Below are positions 17,501-24,797 of a DNA stretch of 64,000 bases, in pieces. Position 1 is the first letter of the stretch. Each line of letters begins with the position of its first letter. The translations under genes and the position numbers were made by a program. Source of the stretch: Thermococcus henrietii. GTDB taxonomy: Archaea > Methanobacteriota_B > Thermococci > Thermococcales > Thermococcaceae. The notes beneath the pieces are model-generated. The model saw only the letters and a program-made list of their open reading frames with translations. It was not told where the DNA came from and made no database searches. The DNA lies in NCBI RefSeq assembly GCF_900198835.1, contig NZ_LT900021.1, forward strand, positions 1,922,001 to 1,986,000, written 5' to 3'.

Positions 17501-19368
17501 GTGTTTGTTTGATTCTGGGAGGGAGCAGGATTTGTCTGGTTCTGGGAAGGTGTCGAGTTGGTCTGGTTACCCTGAGAGGGGAAGGTTTCATTGCTCGGTG
17601 TAGTGTTCGTCTGGTTGTTGCCTGGAGTTGTTCCGTTGTAAACCGGAACGGGAACGGTGAGGTTTGACGGAACGTTTGAGCCTATGTAGTATATGTCGGG
17701 AATCCATGCCGGCGGCTTCTCCCTGAGGTGCTCGAGGATTGCGTCGAGAAGCGGGTGGTTGCTGGTTCCTGGCTTCCTGTCCGCGGTGATTTCCCAGACC
17801 ATAACGCCCCCAAGGCTGTTCTTCAGCATGTAATCGACTTTTATCCCGATGCTCTTGGGATTGTCAAAGGTTATGAAGACCTTGCTCGAGGGACAGTACG
17901 CGTAGGGCTCCATTGTAACGTTGTCCCAGTAGAGATGGCAGCTTCCGCTCGCTATCTTGTCGGCTATGTCCCAGTAGTCCATGACGCCGTAGGTCTCGCT
18001 CGCAGGTCCCCAGGTACCGTCGGGAGTGCCTTTGAAAGGCTGGTACAGTCCATTGTTGGTGGACGGAACGTTGGCGAAGCTCCTACCATAGAAGGGCAGG
18101 CCGATTACGAGCTTTGTCCTGTCGGGAACATGCTTGAGGTACCAGTGGACGGTGTAGTTGACGTTGAACTCCCACTTTACAACGGGGTCCTTGTAAGGGG
18201 CGTTCGGGTCGGCGTAGAGCGGGGCGAGGAACCCGGTAACGTTGTCCCATGCACCGTGGTAGTCATAGGTCATTATGTCTATGAAGTTAAGGTACTTGCT
18301 AGCCTCGGTCCAGTTGATGCGGGCCGCTTTGACTGGGTCCGCGGGGGCCGCGACGGTGACAAGATAATCCTTGTGGTCGTGCTTGCTGGCGTTGTTAAAG
18401 ACCTCCCTTATGGTCTTGAGGAGGAGAACGAAGTTCTTCCCGTCATCGGGCCTAACGTGGTTGCCGGTAAGCCCGCCCCCACCGGGGTACTCCCAGTCGA
18501 TGTCAACTCCGTCAAGGTCGTACTGGCGGATTATCTTAAGGACACTCTCGGCAAAACGGAGCCTCTTCGCAGGGTCTGCGGCTATGTCGGAGAAGTACTT
18601 GCTTAGCGTCCAGCCGCCAACGCTGACGAGGACTTTAACCGCTGGGTATTTTTGCTTGTACTTCTTCAGCTCCTCAAGGTTGAGCGGGTCAGCGTAGGTG
18701 TCGTAGAATGTGACGCTACCGTTCTCGTTCGGCTTCAGAAAGGCGTAGAGAACGTCGGTAACCTTGGTCCAGGGGATGTCGCTCACGTAGAACTTCCTCG
18801 CGTAGCGACCCCAGGAGATGTAGTAAACTACGACGCGGTACGGTTGCTCGGGAGTTCTTAACTGGAGCACGCCGGAGGGGGTTCCAGTGGAACCATCTTT
18901 GAGTACCGGAACGACCGCGTAGAAGTACGTTGTATTGGCCTTAAGGTGGTACTGGTCAAGGTAGTGGGTCGTGGGAGTTGCATCGCCAACGAGCTCCCAT
19001 GCATCCCCGCCCGGAGCGCTCTGGGTCCAGTACTTGGCGCGCCAGATTTTACCGTTGTACTCAACCATGTCACCCTGGAGATACGTCTTACCCGGCTCAT
19101 ATGGAGGGTAGCTACTCCAGTTGACGACAACGAGGAGGTTGTCAGGGCTGATGATGTTCGTCGGGTCCGTGGAGCGGTAGATTTCATAAGCCTTGGCATT
19201 CTCAGCCGGTGTCCAAGTTAGGTTAACCACGTCCCAAGCAATCGCTTTTCCGCTCAGCTGGATTTGAGACGATGCCGAAACAAACCCAAAGAAGGGCACA
19301 ACTGCAGGCACCACCGCCAACAGCATAACGGCCACGACGGCCATGCTCAAAAACTGCCTCCGGTTCAA
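14569..19368 (-). CDS. chiA: Large secreted chitinase with three GH18 and three chitin-binding domains
   Basis: 1599 residues; extracellular hydrolysis of chitin. Order: signal peptide (1-33); Fn3-like part with CBM5/12-like insert (KTYLQGDMVEYNGKIWRAK, about 94-112); GH18-A about 175-550 with DGVDIDWEYP (Glu near 293); N/T/P/Q linker about 575-638; CBM2-like domain about 640-735; GH18-B about 775-1070 with FDVEGA (Asp886, Glu888); linker about 1090-1148; CBM2-like about 1150-1245; linker about 1253-1290; GH18-C about 1295-1590 with DFDIES (Glu1407). T. kodakarensis ChiA has about 1215 residues and two catalytic domains, so a CBM2-GH18 unit looks duplicated here. The start is TTG 19368 behind GGAGGTGA. 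No C-terminal anchor is seen. Confidence 0.93.
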   Translation of the reverse strand: MNRRQFLSMAVVAVMLLAVVPAVVPFFGFVSASSQIQLSGKAIAWDVVNLTWTPAENAKAYEIYRSTDPTNIISPDNLLVVVNWSSYPPYEPGKTYLQGDMVEYNGKIWRAKYWTQSAPGGDAWELVGDATPTTHYLDQYHLKANTTYFYAVVPVLKDGSTGTPSGVLQLRTPEQPYRVVVYYISWGRYARKFYVSDIPWTKVTDVLYAFLKPNENGSVTFYDTYADPLNLEELKKYKQKYPAVKVLVSVGGWTLSKYFSDIAADPAKRLRFAESVLKIIRQYDLDGVDIDWEYPGGGGLTGNHVRPDDGKNFVLLLKTIREVFNNASKHDHKDYLVTVAAPADPVKAARINWTEASKYLNFIDIMTYDYHGAWDNVTGFLAPLYADPNAPYKDPVVKWEFNVNYTVHWYLKHVPDRTKLVIGLPFYGRSFANVPSTNNGLYQPFKGTPDGTWGPASETYGVMDYWDIADKIASGSCHLYWDNVTMEPYAYCPSSKVFITFDNPKSIGIKVDYMLKNSLGGVMVWEITADRKPGTSNHPLLDAILEHLREKPPAWIPDIYYIGSNVPSNLTVPVPVYNGTTPGNNQTNTTPSNETFPSQGNQTNSTPSQNQTNPAPSQNQTNTTPTPAPSNGTNTTPLKPGAIEVHHSSWGTGGEYDITLNLGGQYDWKLYVKLDGATVASYWSAYKSANGSWVVFTPRSWNRGPTASFGFTYTGSVKSAVMVLVVNNAVWDVWPKGTPVPSEFRGLGGGSTDNSPTTPTNSKVAVASKVQWPNRVFSPYVDITLWPTPSISEMMKKTGVRFFNLAFIIASNNGTCTPAWAGAYPVSSGFYVDEINKVREMGGDVEIAFGGANGPYLAEKCSTPEELAKAIEEVITTYNATWLTFDVEGAYLQNAQENDRRAKALAIVQKDFPNVHIGFTLPVLPSGLTQPGIDLLKDAIKNGVRIDRVDIMAMDYGDWAAPNPDGKMGDYAIQAAQNTFKQLKELFPNKSDAEIWEMISITPMIGVNDVTSEVFYPSDAWKLLAWANKTGVGMLSMWSMTRDHPGSSGVSPHHSSLPNIQDYEFSRIFNRYTNQSGLPPLNFTPELGPIPMPSNVTNPGVGNQTNSTPSQNQTAPSNGTAPTPGNQSNTTPANNTTPAPTPSPSNGSVLKPGAISVRVTDWGSTEYDVTLNLGGQYDWVVKVKLRDGSRITSIWSVNKAKKDGWIVLTPVSWNRGPTATFGFIASGSKPVEQMVLEVNGKVWDVWPEGSSVPAQNQSNSTPAPSPGNGTPSNNTTPTPAPGNNTYVPAGPGLPEHFFAPYIDMTLTGVHKPLVEYYKLTGTPYFTLAFVLYGSAYNGPSWGGKLPLDKYVDEVKQLRKAGGDVIISFGGAVGPYLCQQAQSAEQLAKWYLQVIDTYNVSYIDFDIESSINADLLADALLIVQRERPGIRISFTLPTDPGAGLVGSGYSIIQTMVEKGVRIDRVNAMTMDYYWTPSNADNAIKVAEHLFSQLKKLYPNKSDSEIWGMIGLTPMIGTNDDHSVFTLSDARKLVEWAIEHKIRSLSFWSVDRDHPGQEGQVSPTNSGTSNPDWAYSHVFVEFMNAFVKVHSGAAEAAVVPI

Positions 19369-19416
19369 ATGTGGTCACCTCCCCATGGGTGCTCATTATT
19401 TATCAACAACGTACAC

Positions 19417-19427
19417 TTTATAAATTT
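19417..19427 (-). promoter_or_regulatory. TATA box of the chitinase operon
   Basis: AAATTTATAAA on the minus strand lies about 50 bp before the TTG start at 19368, leaving a leader of about 25 nt with GGAGGTGA. Further AT-rich sequence continues to 19560. No clear operator palindrome was seen for this promoter. Confidence 0.6.
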
Positions 19428-19558
19428 CCCGGTTTTTGTAATCTTGTCAAAACTTGGAAATCTTCTTAGATTTGTGTACATAATCCTACCCGGTCGACGG
19501 TTAAATGCTCAAATTCTTCCAATACCTTGGAAAATCCACAAACACAGAAACCACAAGC

Positions 19559-19587
19559 CTTTTAAGCAATATATCACTCGATATGTC
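19559..19587 (+). promoter_or_regulatory. TATA box followed by a PadR-type operator (site 1)
   Basis: CTTTTAAG (19559-19566) is followed 2 bp later by the imperfect dyad ATATATC-ACTC-GATATGT (plus C), 19569-19587. The same architecture and nearly the same dyad in inverse orientation occur before padR at 20055-20084. PadR proteins bind ATGT/ACAT-type dyads, so both sites are probably bound by the regulator encoded at 20095. Confidence 0.6.
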
Positions 19588-19631
19588 ACAACAAAACATG
19601 TTTAAAAAATGAATATTTGGGGGTCACAGGA

Positions 19632-20051
19632 GTGGCTGCGGATAAGGATAAACTTGAGAACGCACCGGACTGGAGGGAGTACTACGAAAAAATGAAAGAG
19701 ACCGCCCCACTCATCATACATTACCCCCTCTGCGGTGGGGGAGAGGAATGCATCTTCGTATGTCCGTTCAGCGATAAAATCTGGGAAGTCGTCCCGATGA
19801 AGGTTAGCCTCTTCGGCTTCAAGTACAAGGTAAGGCTCAGGCCCTTCATGGCCAATCCGGAAAACTGTAAGAAGTGTTACATCTGCGTCCAGGCATGCCC
19901 GACCGGAGCGCTGAGGCCCGTCGAGAAGCCCGTAAGGCATCCTGCCCTCGTCCTGCTGTACAATACCCTAAAACTGCCCTTCAAGAAGAAGTACGGCATC
20001 AAGTTTGTGTTCCGGAAGGAGCACGGAGAAAAGTTCAGGAAGAACAACTGA
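19632..20051 (+). CDS. Ferredoxin-like protein with 4Fe-4S cysteine motifs
   Basis: About 139 residues. Cysteines are grouped as CGGGEECIFVCP near residue 35 and CKKCYICVQACPTGAL near residues 80-95, the second a complete C-X2-C-X2-C-X3-CP motif; the first is an atypical C-X5-C-X3-CP. It probably carries one or two Fe-S clusters and transfers electrons. The C-terminal 45 residues are basic and do not belong to ferredoxins. The start is uncertain: GTG 19632 (GGGGTCAC upstream) or TTG 19617; no in-frame ATG exists. The gene shares a putative operator type with the PadR regulator just downstream. Partner unknown. Confidence 0.7.
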   Translation: MAADKDKLENAPDWREYYEKMKETAPLIIHYPLCGGGEECIFVCPFSDKIWEVVPMKVSLFGFKYKVRLRPFMANPENCKKCYICVQACPTGALRPVEKPVRHPALVLLYNTLKLPFKKKYGIKFVFRKEHGEKFRKNN

Positions 20052-20054
20052 AAG

Positions 20055-20084
20055 CTTTTAAACCAACATGTCGAACGATATATC
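20055..20084 (+). promoter_or_regulatory. padR promoter with PadR-type operator (site 2)
   Basis: CTTTTAAA (20055-20062) is followed by ACATGTC-GAAC-GATATAT (plus C), 20066-20084, directly over the expected transcription start. It is the near mirror of the site at 19569-19587. The position favours autorepression by PadR. Confidence 0.6.
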
Positions 20085-20094
20085 GGTGAATTAA

Positions 20095-20571
20095 ATGGAG
20101 AGACCGAACTTCAGGGGTCAGCTCAAGCTCCTAATCCTCAAGATGCTCGAGGAGAAACCGATGCACGGTTACGGGATAATGGCCGAGCTCGAGAAGCGCT
20201 ACGGCGTTCCTCACCCCAGCCCGGGAACCGTTTACCCGATTCTGGCATCACTCCGGAGGGCAGGACTAATCGAGACCGTTGGCTCGGGTAAGCGGGAGAA
20301 AAAGCTTTATCAGACCACTGAGAAGGGAAGAGAATACCTGCGGGAGCACGAGGAGGAACTCCAGAACGTCCTGAGCCTTGCTGAAAAGTTCATAGAGTTC
20401 AGAAAGATTGGAGGTTTTGAGCTCGCCAGGGCGCTGAAAGATGTATTTAACTCGGTTAACGAGCTGAGCGAGGAGCAGAAGAGGGCCCTCGCCGAGGAGT
20501 TCATTGACTTCACCAAGCGGGTCAGGCTGATTCTCCTCGGGGAAACAAAGGGTCAGGAAAAGAGCTCGTAG
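20095..20571 (+). CDS. PadR-family transcriptional regulator
   Basis: 158 residues. The N-terminal winged helix reads FRGQLKLLILKMLEEKPMHGYGIMAELEKRYG ... PSPGTVYPILASLRRAGLIE, the standard PadR signature (HGYG and GTVYPIL). The C-terminal helices (about 75-150) form the PadR dimerisation arm. It likely represses its own promoter and that of the upstream ferredoxin-like gene through the matching dyads. GGTGA precedes the ATG. The 3' end overlaps the convergent pgk gene by 19 nt. The inducer is unknown. Confidence 0.88.
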   Translation: MERPNFRGQLKLLILKMLEEKPMHGYGIMAELEKRYGVPHPSPGTVYPILASLRRAGLIETVGSGKREKKLYQTTEKGREYLREHEEELQNVLSLAEKFIEFRKIGGFELARALKDVFNSVNELSEEQKRALAEEFIDFTKRVRLILLGETKGQEKSS

Positions 20572-21773
20572 CTTATCCTGAAGGCCTCAAGAACGGGAAG
20601 CTTTTCCCCTGCGAAGAAGCTTAGCATCGCCCCACCGCCGGTCGAGACGTGGCTTATGCCCTTTATGTTGTACCTGTAGATGCTCGCTATCGAGTGGCCA
20701 CCGCCGACGACGCTGAACGCTCTGCTCTCGGCTATCGCCCGGAAAACGCCCACAGTCCCGACCGCGAACTCTTCCCTCTCGAAGACGCCCATCGGGCCGT
20801 TGGCAACGATGATTTTCGCGTTCAGGAGAATCTCGCGGTACTTCTCCACCGTCCGGGAACCGATGTCAAGGATTGGGTAGCGGTCGAAGAGCCACTTCTC
20901 GTCGCTCAGCAGGTCAACCTCGAAGCGCTCCCCACCGCGGTCAACGGCAAAGTCAACAGGGGTTCTCACGTAGGGATAGAACTCGTCGAGTATCCTCTCG
21001 GCCCAGTCAACAAGCTCGAGGAGGCCCTTCTTTTCCATGAACTCAAGGTTGGCATCTCCAAGGTTGAAGCCCTTCGCGAGGGTAAACACGTGGCCGACGA
21101 GACCGCCTGTGAGGATTAGGTCAGCCTTTCCCTTCCGAAGGACGTTTTCCGCCACCCTGAGCGAGTCGTCAACCTTCGCACCGCCGAGCACGTAAACCCT
21201 TGGCCTCTCGTCGCTCTCGTAGGCCTTGCTGAGGGCATCTATCTCCTTTTCCATCAGGTGGCCCATCACCATAGGCTTCAGCCGGGCGAAGCCAACGAGA
21301 GAGGGCTGACTCCTGTGTGCCGCGGCGAAGGCGTCGTTGACGACGTAGTCTATGAGCGGGGCGAGCTTTCTCACGAAGAACGTCCTCTCGCACTCCTCAA
21401 GGGGCCGGTAGAAGACCTCTTCGGCCGAGAAGCGGAGGTTTTCAAGCATGAGAACTTCTCCGGGTTTCATGGCCCTTATTCTATCCCTCGCGAGCTTCCC
21501 AAAGATGTCCTCGACGTACTCAACGTTCACCCCGAGAAGCTCACCGAGGATTTGGGCGTGTTGCTCCGTTGTTATGTAGTCGCCCTTGTAGGGCCTGCTC
21601 TGGTGGGTTCCTATTACGACCTTCGCCCCGTCTTCGACGAGGTGCTTCACCGTCGGAAGAACTGCCCTGAAGCGCGCGTCACTCGTAATCCGTCCGTTCT
21701 CAACCGGAGAGTTCAAATCCACCCTCAGAAACACCGTTTTGCCGTGAAAGTTGAAGTCGGTGAGCCTGAACAT
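20553..21773 (-). CDS. pgk: Phosphoglycerate kinase
   Basis: 406 residues. Interconverts 1,3-bisphosphoglycerate and 3-phosphoglycerate with ADP/ATP. Family motifs: VFLRVDLNSPVENG near the N-terminus, GTHQSRP (substrate His/Arg), LMLENLRFSAEE, and the C-terminal nucleotide-binding VGGGHSIASI and STGGGAMLSFFAG. Archaeal-type sequence. In Thermococcales glycolysis the GAPOR route bypasses it, so it is mainly gluconeogenic. GGTGAT lies 3 nt before the ATG and an AT-rich TATTAATAAAG region around 21800-21815 supplies the promoter. I did not find a convincing TGM. Confidence 0.95.
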   Translation of the reverse strand: MFRLTDFNFHGKTVFLRVDLNSPVENGRITSDARFRAVLPTVKHLVEDGAKVVIGTHQSRPYKGDYITTEQHAQILGELLGVNVEYVEDIFGKLARDRIRAMKPGEVLMLENLRFSAEEVFYRPLEECERTFFVRKLAPLIDYVVNDAFAAAHRSQPSLVGFARLKPMVMGHLMEKEIDALSKAYESDERPRVYVLGGAKVDDSLRVAENVLRKGKADLILTGGLVGHVFTLAKGFNLGDANLEFMEKKGLLELVDWAERILDEFYPYVRTPVDFAVDRGGERFEVDLLSDEKWLFDRYPILDIGSRTVEKYREILLNAKIIVANGPMGVFEREEFAVGTVGVFRAIAESRAFSVVGGGHSIASIYRYNIKGISHVSTGGGAMLSFFAGEKLPVLEAFRISYELFS

Positions 21774-21897
21774 TGCATCACCGGGAAAATGTTAAATATG
21801 GCCATTAATAAAGCTTATTTGGACACTCCCAGTGAATAATGGGGCTCAAGTAAGTTCTTAAGGGGAACCCCTTATTCGGTATGGGAAGGTGAACGCT

Positions 21898-24018
21898 ATG
21901 ACTTGGACGGCTGAACTCGTGAGAAAGCTTCCCCGCGAGACGCTCATCGATTACATAATCGAAGTTCTAGGGAGGATGGGCTTCAAGAACTACGAACGCG
22001 TCAGCGATCGAGGACGGTGGGGTATAGACATAGTCGCAATTAGAGACGACCCCATAGCGGGGATGGAAAAGCTAATTATAAAAGTTCACACGGACTCCCT
22101 TGCCTCTGCCAAGGACATCAACGTCTTCGGCGACCTTCTTGACAAGTACAAAGCCGACAGGGGAATCCTGGTGGCCCCGATAGGCTTTACGAAGGACGCG
22201 AGGAGCACCGTTGCGAAGGAGTACCGCGGGAGAATCGTCATGTGGGACGCCGACAAGCTCGCCGTTACATTCTCAAACTACGGCCTAGAGGCTCCGAAGA
22301 TTGAAGAGGAGAAGGACGAGGAAGAGGAAAAGAGCCCGCTCGAAGAGTTCGAGCTTGACGCACCGCTCCTCTACGAGTTCTCGCCCGAGGAGATAACAAG
22401 GCTCATAGCAAAGAAGGCGAGCACCGAGTACCCCGTCAAGCCCGCCGAGCTGAGGATAAAATCAATGAAGGTCGTTCTCACGAGCGCTTACATACTCTCC
22501 TGGAGCGTTGACGAGAAAAACGAACGCGATAAAGCCGTCGTGTTCTCGAAGGAGAACGTGGTTCCGAAGGCCCTCTCAAGCGAACTCGCCACCCCGGTTA
22601 AGAAGGCCCTCCTCAACGACAGTTCTACGATAAAAGCCACCGAGAGGGAAATAATAAACCAGATAAGCCCCAGCGAGTCCGTGATAATCCTCAAAGAGAG
22701 GCTCGCGAAGGAGCTCGGCGTTACAGAGGGACAGGTCAGGATACAGGACCGAAAGAAGGTGTACATCCCGGAGAGCGTTGAAGTCGAGCTCCAGGTCGGG
22801 GAGAACGAGGGGAAGGCGAGGGTCAACCCCGTCACCGGTGAAGTGGAGTTCGAGATGAAGCCCCTGCCGGAGGAGTTCTTTGAGGAGAAGGTAAGAGAAA
22901 TAGTGGAAAATCGCATTGGCGAGAGTCCTGAAACGATGGAGCTCACCAGGGAGGGCTGGAAGGTAAAGGTAACCGGAAAAACAAAGCGCTTTACCTTCGA
23001 GTTCAAGTTCAACGCCTACACCGGAAAAATATTGATAGCAGAGACTGTTTTAACAGACGAAGCGCTGAAAGAACTTCTCACAAGGACGTATCCTGAGGGC
23101 GAAATCCTGAGCCTTGAGAAGGGCAAGAAGGTGGCCGTCGCCGACGTCAAGCTCAGGGACGGGATAGCGGTCGTTGAGGTCAACCTCGAGAACGGAAGCC
23201 TGAAGGAGGTCAGAAAGCTCCCCTCACCTGAGGAGGCCCTCGACAACGCAAGGAGGGTCATCGAGGAGAACTTCCCGCTGAGAAACCTTGAGATGAAGGG
23301 AAGCAGGGTCATAGAGCACAAGTTCCTTGAACTCGAACTTGAGGGCGAAGGTGGGAAGGCCCTCGTAAAGGTTGACGGCGCGACGAGGGACGTTCTTGAC
23401 TACATCGTCGAGATAACCCCGGAGAAGGCTAAAGAGCTGGTGAAGGAGAAGTATCCGGACTTCAAGGTAAGGGACGTTGAGGAGAAAGAGGCTTCCTACC
23501 TCGTCACCGCAGAGAACGAAAGGCACGCGATAAAGGTTAAGGTCAGCAAGGACGGCAAGCTGATAGAGGAAACCGACCGCGTTCTGCTCGAGGACGTTGC
23601 GAGGGAAATAGCGGTTGAGAAGGTTAAGCAAATCGACGAGACGGCGGAGCTCAAGTCGTTAAAGCTTGAAAACGACTGGGTTGCAGAGTTCCAGGGCGGA
23701 ACGAAGGTCGGAAAGCTAATCCTCGACAGGAAGACCGGCGAGGTCAAGGAGGAAGACGTCCGCTTCACGGAGGTTGCCCTCGAGAACAGCTTCCACGAGC
23801 ACATACGGAAGATTTACGGCGAAACCGAGCTGAGAACCGAGAGGCTGACCCACTACAAGGAGCAGAATTACATCCACATAAAGGTCGCGGGCAAAGACCA
23901 CCTCTACTACGCGAGGATTGACACGAGAACGGGGAAGATAATAAGCGAGGACAGGGCCCCGGCGAAGGGCCTGACGGCGAAGCTCAAACAGCTCCAGCTG
24001 GAGAGCAAGTACAAGTGA
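21898..24018 (+). CDS. Mrr-type nuclease-fold domain fused to PepSY-like repeats
   Basis: 706 residues, cytoplasmic (no signal or membrane segment). Residues about 5-125 match the Mrr/restriction endonuclease-like fold: a helical start, WGIDIVAIRDD with Asp44, EKLIIKVHTDS with Lys62, and DRGILVAPIGFTKDA. The usual Q/E-x-K is IIK here, so nuclease activity is doubtful. An acidic linker (EEEKDEEEEKS, about 140-150) follows. The rest has about seven units ending in a beta hairpin with a TGxI/V-type turn (for example VNPVTGEVEFE, YTGKILIAE, DRKTGEVKEED, RTGKIISED), reminiscent of PepSY repeats. GGTGA precedes the ATG. It is convergent with a 203-residue protein with a 0-nt gap. The function is unknown. 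Confidence 0.65.
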   Translation: MTWTAELVRKLPRETLIDYIIEVLGRMGFKNYERVSDRGRWGIDIVAIRDDPIAGMEKLIIKVHTDSLASAKDINVFGDLLDKYKADRGILVAPIGFTKDARSTVAKEYRGRIVMWDADKLAVTFSNYGLEAPKIEEEKDEEEEKSPLEEFELDAPLLYEFSPEEITRLIAKKASTEYPVKPAELRIKSMKVVLTSAYILSWSVDEKNERDKAVVFSKENVVPKALSSELATPVKKALLNDSSTIKATEREIINQISPSESVIILKERLAKELGVTEGQVRIQDRKKVYIPESVEVELQVGENEGKARVNPVTGEVEFEMKPLPEEFFEEKVREIVENRIGESPETMELTREGWKVKVTGKTKRFTFEFKFNAYTGKILIAETVLTDEALKELLTRTYPEGEILSLEKGKKVAVADVKLRDGIAVVEVNLENGSLKEVRKLPSPEEALDNARRVIEENFPLRNLEMKGSRVIEHKFLELELEGEGGKALVKVDGATRDVLDYIVEITPEKAKELVKEKYPDFKVRDVEEKEASYLVTAENERHAIKVKVSKDGKLIEETDRVLLEDVAREIAVEKVKQIDETAELKSLKLENDWVAEFQGGTKVGKLILDRKTGEVKEEDVRFTEVALENSFHEHIRKIYGETELRTERLTHYKEQNYIHIKVAGKDHLYYARIDTRTGKIISEDRAPAKGLTAKLKQLQLESKYK

Positions 24019-24630
24019 CTACGCCATCAGCATGTTCTCTATCATCTTTATTGCTTCCACTATCTTTTTCTCGGGCTTGTCCTCGTTGCGCGGTATCTCA
24101 AGGTTTATTACCAGCCTCTCCTCCTTGCCGTCGTCGAAGTCGTAAATCTCAAGCTCCTCAACCTCAACGTCCTCAAAGATGCTCTCGAGTTCGGGACTGA
24201 GGATTTTGCCCTCGTTGCCGTAGACTTCCACGCGGACGACGTCGTCGGTCGTTGAAGCCACCACGACAATCTCGTAGGGGCCGACCTTCTTGACGAAGCG
24301 GAGGACGCTTCCGTAGCCCTCGACCGCCTCTTTGAAGCCGAGCTGGAGCATCGTCGAGCGTATCGCCTCGGTCTTGCTCCTAATCCTGTTGAGTATTCTC
24401 TCGCGGAGCTTGTAGCTCTCCTCAAGGGCCTTCTTTATGCCCTCTCCGGCCCTCTCAACGGGCCCCTCCCATATGCCGATGACCTTTATGCCAGATGAGG
24501 TCGGCTTGAGCTCAATCTTGAGGGAATCAACGTCAAAGTCTCTCAAATCATCAATCTTAAGCTCGCCGAGGGTGAGTATATCGAACTCAATCCTCACGAC
24601 GTTTCCGAAGGCCTTGCCTTTGAACTTCAC
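24019..24630 (-). CDS. Conserved protein, function unknown
   Basis: About 203 residues of mixed alpha/beta type. A beta-rich front (KFKGKAFGNVVRIEFDILTLGELKIDDL) and a helical middle (EGIKKALEESYKLRERILNRIRSKTEAIRSTMLQLGF) precede a second beta part and a C-terminal helix with IVEAIKMIENM. I do not recognise the family. I place the start at GTG 24630, 3 nt after GGTGAT; a longer reading from 24678 would include a TATA-like TTTTTAAA at about 24662-24669. ATG 24636 is the alternative. It is convergent with the Mrr/repeat protein gene. Confidence 0.55.
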   Translation of the reverse strand: MKFKGKAFGNVVRIEFDILTLGELKIDDLRDFDVDSLKIELKPTSSGIKVIGIWEGPVERAGEGIKKALEESYKLRERILNRIRSKTEAIRSTMLQLGFKEAVEGYGSVLRFVKKVGPYEIVVVASTTDDVVRVEVYGNEGKILSPELESIFEDVEVEELEIYDFDDGKEERLVINLEIPRNEDKPEKKIVEAIKMIENMLMA

Positions 24631-24797
24631 CCCCATCACCAAGGGACGCTCAAAGCTACGGTTTAAAAACCCTTCCATGCCGGTCGGGTGAAAGCTACCT
24701 CTTCCGAAGGTTTTTCGAGAAAAATCGGGAAAACGGCGGGGTTTGGAAAGGCCATACAGGTTTGATTTTTCTGAAAATAAAGATACGGGGGAGAACC

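Noticed and set aside
17455-17640. Low-complexity repeats in the chitinase gene as a possible CRISPR or satellite array.
   Set aside because: They encode in-frame N-Q-T/N-T-P linkers between domains and have no constant repeat-spacer pattern.
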